Origin: JAWLHK01 sp041690355 [NCBI: bacterium]
GTDB lineage: Bacteria > J088 > JAWLBW01
DNA: 64,000 nucleotides
Reading direction: 5' to 3'
Assembly (NCBI GenBank): GCA_041690355.1
Contig: JAWLHK010000001.1
Location: 1-64,000, forward strand
Position numbers and translations under genes: made by a program
Notes under the pieces: generated by a model
Seen by the model: only the letters and a program-made list of their open reading frames with translations
Told to the model about the DNA's origin: nothing
Database searches by the model: none
Shown: piece after piece, positions 1 through 7,988 of the stretch
Position numbering within the stretch: position 1 is the first letter of the stretch
Layout: each line of letters opens with the position of its first letter

Positions 1-76
1 AGAGGGGGGCAGAGCGGGTCTCCGGCGGCTTTGGGCAACACCTGGACTGTCATGGGTCCCACGCGGCCTCGCGGAG

Positions 77-320
77 CTCGCATCCCGGAGGGATGCTCCT
101 CCCGAGTGTCACCCCTCGCGGCCCTCGCATCCCGGAAAAGGCTCTTCCCGCGCGCAACCTCTCGGGGACCTCGCATCCCGGAAAAAGGCTCCTCCCGCGT
201 GCCACCTCTCGCGCACCTCGCATCCCGGAGGGATGCTCCTCGTTAGCCCGGGACGAAGTCCCGGGATAACCGGGACGCGAATCGTTTGCCCAAGGCTCGG
301 AAGCGCCGGAACGGCGCGCG
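77..320. repeat. Mosaic palindromic repeat block, copy A
   Basis: Three and a half tandem units of 46-47 bp begin at 77, 124, 170 and 217, each opening with CTCGCATCCCGGA. The last unit runs into a perfect inverted repeat CCCGGGAC-GAA-GTCCCGGG at 247-265 and then an AAGCGCCGGAACGGCGC palindrome near 300. The same modules recur in the same order at 774-985 and 3257-3515. No coding sequence or transposase is visible. The layout resembles REP/BIME intergenic elements; that RAYT-type transposases move them is inference. The remainder of 1-445 holds nothing else recognisable apart from the promoter area of the next gene. Confidence 0.7.
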
Positions 321-408
321 CGAGTCAACCTTCGGGCGCCCTGCCGGAAACGTGGGCCACCGGCTGCCACGTCACCGTCCTCCAGCCGCCATTCCATATA
401 AATTTCTA

Positions 409-414
409 TATACT
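409..414 (+). promoter_or_regulatory. Candidate -10 box of the HigA-like gene
   Basis: TATACT lies in an unusually AT-rich stretch (391-415) of an otherwise GC-rich intergenic region, 31 bp before the ATG. No convincing -35 hexamer is found 17 bp upstream. A purine-rich ribosome binding site (GAGGAG) follows at about 433-439. Confidence 0.4.
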
Positions 415-445
415 GGTGAAAGAGAGGAGAGCAGAGGAGTAGCCC

Positions 446-757
446 ATGGCAAGCCGATCGACAGGAAACGTTTTCGCGGACCTTGGCTTCCCGCCTGAGG
501 AGGCCGAACACCTCCGGATTCGCGCCGACCTGATGATCGCGCTCACGCGTCTCATCGAATCGCGAGGACTCACGCAGACGTCCGCCGCCCGGTTGTTCGG
601 CGTGACCCAACCCCGCATCAGCGACCTCGTTCGCGGAAAGATTGATCGATTCAGCATCGATACCCTCGTGACCATGCTCGCCAAAGCGGGGGCGAAGGTG
701 CGCGTCGAGATACGGAGTTCGGCCCCCCGTCGCGTTCCGCCCCGGGTGCGCCGCTGA
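446..757 (+). CDS. XRE-family HTH antitoxin-like protein (HigA/COG5606 type)
   Basis: A 103-residue protein with a Cro/C1-type helix-turn-helix at about residues 38-65 (TQTSAARLFGVTQPRISDL). It resembles the DNA-binding antitoxins of HigBA or phage Gp49-like toxin-antitoxin pairs, which bind their own promoter and neutralise a RelE-fold toxin. The ATG is preceded by a clear GAGGAG site. In this family the toxin gene normally sits directly upstream, but the 445 bp before it contain only repeats and no plausible toxin; downstream is another repeat block. The C-terminus is Arg/Pro-rich and may be slightly extended. It could therefore be an orphan antitoxin or a solitary regulator. Confidence 0.75.
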   Translation: MASRSTGNVFADLGFPPEEAEHLRIRADLMIALTRLIESRGLTQTSAARLFGVTQPRISDLVRGKIDRFSIDTLVTMLAKAGAKVRVEIRSSAPRRVPPRVRR

Positions 758-773
758 ATGCCTGCCCCGTGAA

Positions 774-985
774 GGCCCCCCTGTCGTCCCCCGAAGGGGG
801 GACCCGAAGAGAACGTACAGGAGGGACGGGTATCCGAGACGCTCACTTGCCCTCGCGCACCTCGCATCCCGGAGGGATGCTCCTCGTTAGCCCGGGACGG
901 AAGTCCCGGGATAACCGTTGCGATGGGGTTTCCCTGGGCTCGGAAGCGCCGGAACGGCGCGCGCGAGTCGTCCTTCGGGCGTCCT
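774..985. repeat. Mosaic palindromic repeat block, copy B
   Basis: The block begins with the perfect palindrome GTCCCCC-GAA-GGGGGAC, followed by CATCCCGGAGGGATG, CCCGGGAC..GTCCCGGG and the AAGCGCCGGAACGGCGC module, in the same order as copy C at 3257-3515. A further half copy of the CTGTCGTCCCCCG motif appears near 1027-1040. The gap 758-1206 carries no gene; its last part contains the promoter at 1137-1165. Confidence 0.7.
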
Positions 986-1136
986 CCCACAACGACACAG
1001 AAACCATATCTCGGCTTGAACGCCCCTCTGTCGTCCCCCGCTGAAGTTCCGCCAAAGCGAACCTGGAAACCGAGATAGGAGGCCCGAGGAGAAACGACGG
1101 CGTTCCGCCGAACACGTGTTTTTACCCTTCGGCGCC

Positions 1137-1165
1137 TTGCTCGCCGGAACGCCCTTCGGTATAGT
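1137..1165 (+). promoter_or_regulatory. Sigma-70-like promoter
   Basis: TTGCTC (1137-1142), a 17-bp spacer and TATAGT (1160-1165). The predicted transcription start near 1172 leaves about 35 nt before the ATG at 1207, which disfavours the GTG at 1180 as start of the next gene. Confidence 0.55.
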
Positions 1166-1206
1166 GCAGCTGTGCAATAGTGCGCCCGGACTGCTGGTAT
1201 CTCGCC

Positions 1207-1851
1207 ATGCGTTCTTCTCCAGGCAGACAATCTACAGACGGGTCCGTCTTGACGAGCCTGCGCAAAGTGAGCATGGCCTTGGCCACGTGCCTGACCGCGG
1301 CTTGCTTTTCGACGGGAAGCTACCTGACGCCGGAAGCCACTCCGGTGGGAGAGCATAGCCTCACGGTCGGTATGGCATTGGCGACGACTCGATACCCCGC
1401 GGGTACATCCGGGCTGCTGGAAAACACCATTGCCGATGTCTCCGGGATGTGGCGTTATGGGAACATCGATCACGTTGACGTCGGCATCCGCGCCTACGGC
1501 GGTCGATACGGGCTTGGAGGCGCTATCGACATCAAACACGAGCTCATTGTCGCCGGACCCTTTGTGGCCAGCGCGGATGTGGCCGTGTTCGCATCCTTAG
1601 GGGCTGGCGTCCAGCCCTCTCTCTTATTCGGATATCACGATCTGTATCTAGCCCCTCGCATGATTTTTACATCCGCAGATGCATACCTGCGAGGCGCGAC
1701 ACTCGGCTATCGGTTCGGCCGATTCCGCCCCGAGATCAGCGTCCTGTACGGAAGGACCAACGCCAGCGCCCCGGACATCTTCATCGTGAATCCGGCGCTG
1801 GCCTGGGATCTGGAGGTCTTCAGCAACCCGAGGGCGAGTACCGACCCATGA
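1207..1851 (+). CDS. Putative outer-membrane lipoprotein of unknown family
   Basis: Encodes about 214 residues. A hydrophobic stretch ending LATCLTAAC looks like a lipoprotein signal with a lipobox. From the ATG at 1207 the n-region would be long (Cys33); a TTG at 1249 would place the lipobox cysteine at residue 19, which is more typical, so the start is uncertain. The rest alternates Gly/Tyr-rich amphipathic segments (for example GGRYGLGGAIDI, ATLGYRFGRFRPEISVLYG), suggestive of beta-strands of an outer-membrane barrel. I do not recognise the family. Its stop overlaps the next gene by 4 bp (ATGA), so the two are translationally coupled. Confidence 0.65.
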   Translation: MRSSPGRQSTDGSVLTSLRKVSMALATCLTAACFSTGSYLTPEATPVGEHSLTVGMALATTRYPAGTSGLLENTIADVSGMWRYGNIDHVDVGIRAYGGRYGLGGAIDIKHELIVAGPFVASADVAVFASLGAGVQPSLLFGYHDLYLAPRMIFTSADAYLRGATLGYRFGRFRPEISVLYGRTNASAPDIFIVNPALAWDLEVFSNPRASTDP

Positions 1852-3146
1852 AACCAGGCACACTCGCGTTCTTCTGCCTTGCAGCCGCCTCGGCCTGTGG
1901 CTACTGGAACCCTGAGCATTCCCCGACGGAGCAACCGGTCGTCAAGTCAGTCGCCCCGAGTCACGTGCTCCCGGGCGATACGCTGACGATCGAGGGAAAG
2001 GGGTTTGGGACAAAACCCTCGGATGCTGCCGTCAAGATTCTGCACGGGCCTTCATCCCGGTCCGATGCAGAAATACTGAAGTGGTCCGATCGGGAGATTC
2101 GGGCTCGGGTGCGGGGATGTCCCGTCGACATCACGCTTTCCGCACCCAGTGTGAACCTTGACCGTAGCCTCTCCATAACGCCCTACTGCGAGGTTCCGGG
2201 CCAATGGAAGTCCTTCGCCGGCTGGATGGTCGACCCTGTCTGTCCTCGCACCAAAGATTGCTACTCATGGCTGCTTCTGCTTGGATTCGCGCTGGATGCC
2301 GACGGAAATCTCCACCTGATCCGACAGTCCGGCCCCATTGAATTCTCCAACACCGGCCCGGTATCGTTCGTGCCGACGCGCCTTGAAGGGTTGCCTTGGT
2401 TAGAGGTTTCGGTCGGTGACCGCCATGCCTGCGGGGTTCGCACCGACGGCACTCTCTGGTGCTGGGGGAGCAGCGACACCGGGGCCACAGGGCATCCGGA
2501 GAGTTCCCTCGTTCCCCGGCAGGTGGGGGCGTGGGACGACTGGCTCAGCGTTGCGGTCGGCGATTATGCCTCCTGCGCCGTGCGCAAGTCCGGGGCGCTC
2601 TATTGCTGGGGAGCCAACGCCGAACTCGAAATGGGGCACGCCGACGCCGATGTAGCTACGTACACCCCGCGCCTCGTCGACAGCAGCGCCACATTTGCCC
2701 TCGTGCGCGGGAACCGCGGAGTCCTGCGGACCTTTTCTGACGGACCGATGTGCGCTCTCGATACGCAAGGCGCCCTCTACTGCTGGGGCGATGGGATAGC
2801 AATCCCTTCCCTTCTTGGTCCGGCACACGTCCGCTGGAAAGAGGTGTTTCCGGAGTTGCTTTTCTTCCGTGCGATTGATGAATCCGGCGCCCTCTGGCGC
2901 GTGGGCGGTTCCCAGCTCGTACCGGAAGACGAGACGCACGCCTGGGCGCAACTGACCGTCAGCTTTCTCGGCTACTGTGGCGTTACGACAACGCACCGTG
3001 CCATCTGCGCAGACAAGGAAGAACCCTATCCGCTCGACTTCGCCGGAGACCATCGCGTGCGGCAGCTCGAGAAATACTGGGTGGGAGGCGTGCCAGCCTG
3101 TGTCGTCGATACATCCGATCGGCTGTACTGCACGCCCATCTGGTAA
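1848..3146 (+). CDS. Lipoprotein with IPT/TIG domain and RCC1-like repeats
   Basis: A 432-residue lipoprotein (signal peptide with lipobox ASAC, Cys17). Residues about 30-115 match an IPT/TIG Ig-like fold (SVAPSHVLPGDTLTIEGKGF). From about residue 150 there are RCC1/ATS1-like propeller repeats with the signature pattern VSVGDRHACGVRTDGTLWCW and VAVGDYASCAVRKSGALYCW. Such RCC1 lipoproteins are common in myxobacteria and relatives and are presumed surface-exposed binding scaffolds; the ligand is unknown. It overlaps the preceding small lipoprotein gene by 4 bp, so both probably form one unit. The repeats are irregular and the last ones are degenerate. Confidence 0.8.
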   Translation: MKPGTLAFFCLAAASACGYWNPEHSPTEQPVVKSVAPSHVLPGDTLTIEGKGFGTKPSDAAVKILHGPSSRSDAEILKWSDREIRARVRGCPVDITLSAPSVNLDRSLSITPYCEVPGQWKSFAGWMVDPVCPRTKDCYSWLLLLGFALDADGNLHLIRQSGPIEFSNTGPVSFVPTRLEGLPWLEVSVGDRHACGVRTDGTLWCWGSSDTGATGHPESSLVPRQVGAWDDWLSVAVGDYASCAVRKSGALYCWGANAELEMGHADADVATYTPRLVDSSATFALVRGNRGVLRTFSDGPMCALDTQGALYCWGDGIAIPSLLGPAHVRWKEVFPELLFFRAIDESGALWRVGGSQLVPEDETHAWAQLTVSFLGYCGVTTTHRAICADKEEPYPLDFAGDHRVRQLEKYWVGGVPACVVDTSDRLYCTPIW

Positions 3147-3256
3147 GTGTTCTCCTGCAGCGCATCGAAGCTGCGACGTGAAAGAGCCGCAGTTCAGCAT
3201 CGACGCACGCGTGAACAAGTCCCCCGCCTGCGCCGCATGGCGCCCCGCCGCCAGTC

Positions 3257-3515
3257 GGCCCCCCTGTCGTCCCCCGAGGGGGGACCCGAAGAGGAAGTAC
3301 AGGAGGGACGAAGCTCCTAGGCGCTCATGGGGCCTCACGGACCTCGCATCCCGGAGGGCTGCTCCTCCCGAGGGTCACTTCTCGCGGCCCCCGCATCCCG
3401 GAGGGATGCTCCTCGTTAGCCCGGGACGGAAGTCCCGGGATACCCGGGTCGCGATGGGTTTTCCAGGGCTCGGAAGCGCCGGCACGGCGCGCGCGAGTCG
3501 TCCTTCGGGCGTCTG
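3257..3515. repeat. Mosaic palindromic repeat block, copy C
   Basis: This copy has the same module order as the block at 774-985, including the GTCCCCC/GGGGGAC palindrome, two CATCCCGGAGGG units, CCCGGGAC..GTCCCGGG, and the conserved segment ending GAGTCGTCCTTCGGGCGTC. It fills most of the 460-bp gap between 3147 and 3608. No gene is seen in this gap. Confidence 0.7.
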
Positions 3516-3608
3516 CCGCACGAAGCCTCTCGTCATCGTTCATGTGGAGGGAGGCGGCGGGTACTCACTCCCTGTGTTCCGCGCCGAAGACGTATCCGCC
3601 GTGAATGC

Positions 3609-3935
3609 TCAAAACCCGTGATAAGGGGAATCGCATTTCCCTTCCGTCACTTCCTCGTCGGACAAAACGAAACATTCCCCTTCTTTTTTCAATCGCTGAA
3701 ATCGCAACGTCACCGAGACCCCAGACTGCTCCTTGTAGTCAGCACAATCCCAGCGGCACATCTGGGACTGCGACAACGAACTGTCGGAAACAGTTTCTTC
3801 AGTCGGGGAATCGCACGTTACCTCAGTACACGAAACCGTGTAGGTCGCGGGCTCGGACGGCACACCACAGGCCGGCGCCAGAAGAAGCGCGAACAACACA
3901 GGGGCGGTTTTCATGAGTCCTGATTTCATCAACAT
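3609..3935 (-). CDS. Small cysteine-rich lipoprotein, unknown function
   Basis: Encodes 108 residues. The N-terminus has a hydrophobic core and lipobox LAPAC (Cys23). The mature part contains several cysteines (VSCTEVTCDS, QMCRWDCADY, GECF, GKCDS), suggesting a disulphide-stabilised domain outside the cytoplasm. The start at 3935 is chosen because AAGGGG lies 5 nt upstream; an internal ATG seven codons later is possible. I do not recognise the family. It lies alone between a repeat block and another lipoprotein gene. Confidence 0.6.
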   Translation of the reverse strand: MLMKSGLMKTAPVLFALLLAPACGVPSEPATYTVSCTEVTCDSPTEETVSDSSLSQSQMCRWDCADYKEQSGVSVTLRFQRLKKEGECFVLSDEEVTEGKCDSPYHGF

Positions 3936-4038
3936 GGGTTCCCCTTACCGGCATTGTTTCAGGCCTGCACACGAGAGGCCGTTCAGAAAGGGTCGCAACT
4001 ATCCGCTGGCAGCGTAACAGGAATGCCTGCCTTGTGAA

Positions 4039-4056
4039 ATACCATATTCATGGTAT
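4039..4056 (-). terminator. Possible hairpin downstream of lipoprotein gene
   Basis: Perfect inverted repeat ATACCAT-ATTC-ATGGTAT about 65 nt beyond the stop of the minus-strand gene ending at 4122, followed on that strand only by TTC. It is a weak terminator candidate or an operator. Confidence 0.3.
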
Positions 4057-4121
4057 CCATCGGCGTCCCCAGCGCTCTGCGAATGGCTTCCGTTCAGGGC
4101 CGCACTGTTCTTACAGCGACG

Positions 4122-5081
4122 TCAACGACCGCTTCCATCCACCGGGGCCCGATCATCGGGCTCGGGATCGGCGCCGAGCTGTCTGCACAGAACGATCGAG
4201 TAGTCCCACGTGGATGCATCAGCCTCGTTCAGCTCGAGCACGAGTGCCTTCATGGGATCGAGCACCTGCCGATAGGTTTCCCTGGGCCGGGGTTGCGTAC
4301 AATCGGGACAGACGCCGGGCGGTTCTCTTTCTTCGTAGGCGCTCGTCAAAACGAGCTCGGCGTCGTGGTCGATGGCGACATGGATCGCGCTGAGATACCC
4401 ACGGTCCGAGTAAAAAGAGCGATTCAAGTCGTAGAGCGTCAGCACCTCTTCGATCGAAGCCAGCGACCACGGAGCAGTGCAGGCGTTCTCCAGATCCAAG
4501 CGGCTCGAGACCCGCGGCGCATCGAGACTCCAGAGAATTTCCGTCTTGTGGTCGAAGATACCGTCACTGCGCACTTCGAACTCGTCGTGGGTAAAGGCCG
4601 TCAGATTCAGGTCGTCGGGACAGCGCGCCTGATACACGGGTTCGACAAGCATAAGCCGGCCGACCGTGTCAACGAAGAACGTTTCAGAAGTATCGGGCAA
4701 GGTGTACCCAAGCTCGATATCAAGCGTGTTGCGCACGCGGTAATAGCCCTGGGGAAGCAGAATGCTGACGTCCCCCCCTTCCGGAAAATACACCCTGACC
4801 CGGTTCGCACGTTCAGTGAAGGGGGCGTCGTGGCCCGAACGGCAGAATTTCGGCACGGCCGCCAACACGGCAGTACTCGTGTGCGGATATCCATAGTGGA
4901 ATGTGTAGAGTTCCACTCGGTCGGGCCACCAATCGCGTGCGGTCGGCTCAGTGATGGGGCTCGGGTCAAGATCGTAGATGGCGATCAACTCCGCACCGCC
5001 TGGGCGCGCATCCCATGTCTTGGGCTCGACGGGCGAACATCCGGAAAAACCAGCGATCAGAAGGAAGAGTAGTCGTCTCAT
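4122..5081 (-). CDS. Lipoprotein of unknown function
   Basis: Encodes 319 residues from the ATG at 5081, chosen because it directly starts a lipoprotein signal (MRRLLFLLIAGFSGC, lipobox Cys15). The body has beta-rich segments and paired cysteines (GVCPDCTQP) but no motif that I recognise. Upstream on the coding strand there is no strong ribosome binding site. It belongs to the series of unrelated lipoprotein genes that fills the first 10 kb. A secreted, envelope-anchored location is supported; the role is unknown. Confidence 0.65.
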   Translation of the reverse strand: MRRLLFLLIAGFSGCSPVEPKTWDARPGGAELIAIYDLDPSPITEPTARDWWPDRVELYTFHYGYPHTSTAVLAAVPKFCRSGHDAPFTERANRVRVYFPEGGDVSILLPQGYYRVRNTLDIELGYTLPDTSETFFVDTVGRLMLVEPVYQARCPDDLNLTAFTHDEFEVRSDGIFDHKTEILWSLDAPRVSSRLDLENACTAPWSLASIEEVLTLYDLNRSFYSDRGYLSAIHVAIDHDAELVLTSAYEEREPPGVCPDCTQPRPRETYRQVLDPMKALVLELNEADASTWDYSIVLCRQLGADPEPDDRAPVDGSGR

Positions 5082-5176
5082 GGTCTCATGCCGGCAAGTT
5101 TCGCCGATCCCTCCGGTCAAGAATTACCAAAATTTCCCCCCGCCTGGCGAATGGAGGTAGGCGTCGCTCACGGCGG

Positions 5177-5296
5177 CCTCTCGCGGTCGGCTTCGGCGCT
5201 GCCTGCGCCCGTCCGCTCGAGACGAACGGTTCGAAGTGTCGCGCCTCTCGCGGTCGGCTCCGGCGCTGCCTGCGCCCGTCCGCTCGAGACGAACGG
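5177..5296. repeat. 53-bp direct repeat, two copies
   Basis: 5177-5229 and 5244-5296 are identical except for one C/T difference, giving a 67-bp period. The unit includes CGCTCGAGACGAACGG. The repeat lies between the start of one lipoprotein gene and the stop of the next (gap 5082-5310) and has no coding potential that I can support. Confidence 0.8.
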
Positions 5297-5310
5297 ATGG
5301 GGCCGTCACC

Positions 5311-6597
5311 TTAGAGGCAATCGCTGCACGTGAAGCCCTCCCACGTCACGCTCGCAGGAACCATCCGGAAGCCGGGGCTCGCGAGAGTCTTCTCCACGCC
5401 GCCGACGAAGAAGCGAAGGGTGCGGGCGCCGGCGGGCACGTTGTAGCCGTAGAAACGCCCCTCACTCCGGTCCACGCCGGAGGCGTCGGGATCGGGCCGC
5501 CCCCACAGATCGCTATAGACGATATCCCCCGCGACCGGCAGCGTCGTCACCGTCATCGGGTCCCCATAGTCGACGATGAAGCCGTCGGACTTGTACAGGG
5601 TGCCGATCAGAATCCCGTGCTCCGGCACGCGCGTGACGCCGGCAAAACCCGTGTACTCGTCGACGACCGTCTGCGTGACGACGTAGAGGATGCCGTTGAG
5701 CATGCTCGAGCGCGCGGCGTAGAACCGGTAGTTGTCGGGGAGGTCTGACCGCGAGACCTTGATGCCGAAAGCCATGTTCGACGGCGCCTCGATGCTGACG
5801 TTGCCGTTACCATCGGTCACCGCGCACACGCCGGTCTGATCGCCCCCCTCCTCGACGACGTGTACCAACGCGTTCGAGAGATACGTACCGGTGTCATAAG
5901 CATCGTAGATGCGCAGCGCGACGGGGAATGTCTGGGCGGCAGCCGAATCGCACCCGGCGGTCGACGCCACCGTGCCGGCCGGGCAAGCCGTCTTCACACA
6001 GGCCGGATTTTCGCGCACGACCACTGTGGCCGACGCGGTGACCGCCCCGTCGTTCGCCTCGACGTCGATGTGGTAGACGCCCGGCGCCGAGGGGGCCGTG
6101 TAGACGCCGCCGGACACCGTGCCCCCCGCGGCCCCTTCGCGGACGCGCCACTGGGTCGCCGTGAGGGTCAACGCGGTTTCGAGCGCGAACGTCTGCTGGG
6201 CCCCCGCGATGACGACCGCGAACCCGGGCTCGATGCGCACGGCTGGGTCGACCGCTTCTTCTTCGGGAAGCACGACGTCGACCGTCGCCGTCGTCTCGGC
6301 CTCGGCGTAGCGGGCGGTGACCGTGAAGACCCCCGCGCTGGCGGGGGCCGCATAGCGTCCGCCGGCCGAGATGGTGCCGCCGCCGGTTTCCCGCACCCCC
6401 CACTGGACCTCTTCGGGCAGCGGGACGCCGGTGACCCGGAACTGGACGACTTCGTTCGGGGCCACCGTGGCGGCCCGGGGGTAGACGGTGATCTGAAGCG
6501 CCGCTTCGTCGGGCCCCTCGCGGGTCGCCCGGGGCGCCTCTTCGTCGCTGCACGCGCCGGCGAGCAGCAGGGCCAGAATCGTCAGCAGTTTTCGCAT
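5311..6597 (-). CDS. Lipoprotein with two bacterial Ig-like domains
   Basis: A 428-residue lipoprotein: MRKLLTILALLLAGAC gives a lipobox at Cys16, and GGAGG precedes the ATG. Two repeats of a bacterial Ig-like (Big_2-like) fold follow at about residues 30-115 and 116-200; both end in a GG(R)YxAPxxxGVxxxxV pattern (GGRYAAPASAGVFTV, GGVYTAPSAPGVYHI). Then come a cysteine-containing linker (CVKTACPAG) and a C-terminal beta-rich region resembling a carboxypeptidase-regulatory-like fold, ending in CSDCL. It is probably surface- or periplasm-exposed; the binding partner is unknown. Confidence 0.7.
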   Translation of the reverse strand: MRKLLTILALLLAGACSDEEAPRATREGPDEAALQITVYPRAATVAPNEVVQFRVTGVPLPEEVQWGVRETGGGTISAGGRYAAPASAGVFTVTARYAEAETTATVDVVLPEEEAVDPAVRIEPGFAVVIAGAQQTFALETALTLTATQWRVREGAAGGTVSGGVYTAPSAPGVYHIDVEANDGAVTASATVVVRENPACVKTACPAGTVASTAGCDSAAAQTFPVALRIYDAYDTGTYLSNALVHVVEEGGDQTGVCAVTDGNGNVSIEAPSNMAFGIKVSRSDLPDNYRFYAARSSMLNGILYVVTQTVVDEYTGFAGVTRVPEHGILIGTLYKSDGFIVDYGDPMTVTTLPVAGDIVYSDLWGRPDPDASGVDRSEGRFYGYNVPAGARTLRFFVGGVEKTLASPGFRMVPASVTWEGFTCSDCL

Positions 6598-6641
6598 CGA
6601 GCCTCCTGGCGCCGCGCGGACGTGGGCCGTGACGGCGGCCC

Positions 6642-7067
6642 TCAGTCGCGCACCGAACCGGTGAACGGAATTTCGCGGTCGGTCCATCTCAGGCCGCCCG
6701 CGTCCTTGGTTCTCGTGTATGTACCCGTCACGGTTCTTCCATCGGCGGTGTAGGTTCCAGAAAAAGCAAACGACGTGCCTGTGACTGTGTCTCTCATGCT
6801 TAGGAGAAACACATGATTCGTGGCGGCGAGCCCTTGAAGTGGCAGCTCAGGAAGAATAAAACAGTCAATGACGCTGGCACTGAGATCGACTGTCCCTTCT
6901 TCCTTCGAGATATACAGCTCGCAGTCCCTCTCCTCTTCTTTATCGCTCTCGATCTCAAGAACCCAGGCGCCCTCTTTGAAGGGGGTGACGACGTCAGGGT
7001 TGTCGCCGCAGGCCGCAAGGAGCAGCGAGAGAACGGGGGCGAACAGGGCTATCAGACTTCGCAACAC
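6642..7067 (-). CDS. Small lipoprotein, tandem paralogue 1
   Basis: Encodes 141 residues starting at a GTG with GGAG six nucleotides before it; the signal is MLRSLIALFAPVLSLLLAAC (lipobox Cys20). The mature protein contains GTYTADGRTVTGTYTR, a pattern typical of small beta-barrel or META-like lipoproteins, though no family is assigned. It is a tandem duplicate of the gene at 7193-7615: signal peptides, the region after Cys20 (GDNPDVVTPFKEGAWV) and the C-terminus (GGLRWTDREIPFTGSVRD) are identical or nearly so, while the centre has diverged. The duplicated block includes about 100 bp upstream. Confidence 0.7.
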   Translation of the reverse strand: MLRSLIALFAPVLSLLLAACGDNPDVVTPFKEGAWVLEIESDKEEERDCELYISKEEGTVDLSASVIDCFILPELPLQGLAATNHVFLLSMRDTVTGTSFAFSGTYTADGRTVTGTYTRTKDAGGLRWTDREIPFTGSVRD

Positions 7068-7192
7068 GGCAATCTCCACGTGTGCTTCCCTGCGGGGCCC
7101 CACTCGGGCGCCTTCCCCAGGGCTCCCCGAGGGGAGCGGACAGGTAACAATACGATATCCCAAAGATATGTTTCAGGGCAAGAAGGGCGGAC

Positions 7193-7615
7193 TCAGTCGC
7201 GCACCGAACCGGTAAACGGAATTTCGCGGTCGGTCCATCGCAGGCCGCCGGCGTCCTGTTTTCGCTTGTATGTACCTGTCACGGTTCTTCCATCAGGGCT
7301 ATAGGTTCCGTAAAAACCATGGGATGTGCTTGTGTCTTTGATGATACTGAGACTGAACACGTAGTTCGTGGCGGCGAGCCCCTGAAGCGGCCGGTCGGGC
7401 AAAATATAGCAGTCAATGATGCTGCCCTTGATCTTAACCGTCCCCTCTTCCTTCGAGAGATACAGCTCGCAGACCCTCTCCTCTTCTTTATCGCTCTCGA
7501 TCTGAAAAACCCAGGCGCCCTCTTTGAAGGGGGTGACGACGTCAGGGTTGTCGCCGCAGGCCGCGAGGAGCAGCGAGAGAACGGGGGCGAACAGGGCTAT
7601 CAGACTTCGCAACAC
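7193..7615 (-). CDS. Small lipoprotein, tandem paralogue 2
   Basis: Encodes 140 residues with the same GTG start, ribosome binding site and lipoprotein signal as its neighbour at 6642-7067. The central region (about residues 55-95) differs by many substitutions, while both ends are almost unchanged. This suggests either different selection on the middle or partial gene conversion at the ends. The function is unknown. Confidence 0.7.
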   Translation of the reverse strand: MLRSLIALFAPVLSLLLAACGDNPDVVTPFKEGAWVFQIESDKEEERVCELYLSKEEGTVKIKGSIIDCYILPDRPLQGLAATNYVFSLSIIKDTSTSHGFYGTYSPDGRTVTGTYKRKQDAGGLRWTDREIPFTGSVRD

Positions 7616-7745
7616 GGCAATCTCCACGTGTGCTTCCCTGCGGGGCCCCACTCGGGGGCCTTCTGCAGGCCCCCCCGAGAGGAGCGGACAGGTGACAATA
7701 CGATATCCCAAAGATATGACGAGCGGCAAGCGCGGCGGCTTGGCC

Positions 7746-7958
7746 TCAGGGCTTCACTCTCCGAAGCCAGAAAGACGCATCGATGACGCTGAGGGTAACC
7801 TGGGCGCCTATATTACAGACCGCCGGATCGCTCGCGAACTCGAACGTGCCGAACATGTTGTCATCGGTTACCGCAGCCTCAAACGACCACTCGTTGCAGT
7901 CACCCCACACCGACTGCGGCGCGACAAAATCCCCTGCAATCGTATCGCCGGAGACCAC
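7746..7958 (-). CDS. Short hypothetical ORF, possibly a gene remnant
   Basis: Encodes 70 residues from a GTG; an in-frame stop lies 27 bp upstream, so it cannot be longer at the 5' end. The sequence has beta-type composition and two cysteines (WGDCNEW, DPAVCNIG). It lacks the signal peptide seen on neighbouring genes, so it may be the C-terminal remnant of a small lipoprotein. It lies 30 bp after the membrane protein gene at 7989-8318 and could be cotranscribed with it. Confidence 0.35.
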   Translation of the reverse strand: MVSGDTIAGDFVAPQSVWGDCNEWSFEAAVTDDNMFGTFEFASDPAVCNIGAQVTLSVIDASFWLRRVKP

Positions 7959-7988
7959 TGCGTGGATCGGTTCTGGTAAACAACTACG

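Noticed and set aside
77-240. Possible CRISPR array (regular 46-47-bp repeats)
   Set aside because: Units are directly adjacent without spacers and differ from each other; no cas genes nearby.
406-1539. Long minus-strand open frame of 377 codons across the antitoxin and lipoprotein genes
   Set aside because: It runs antisense to two better-supported genes and through two palindromic repeats; composition is Arg/Ser-rich without signal or motif.
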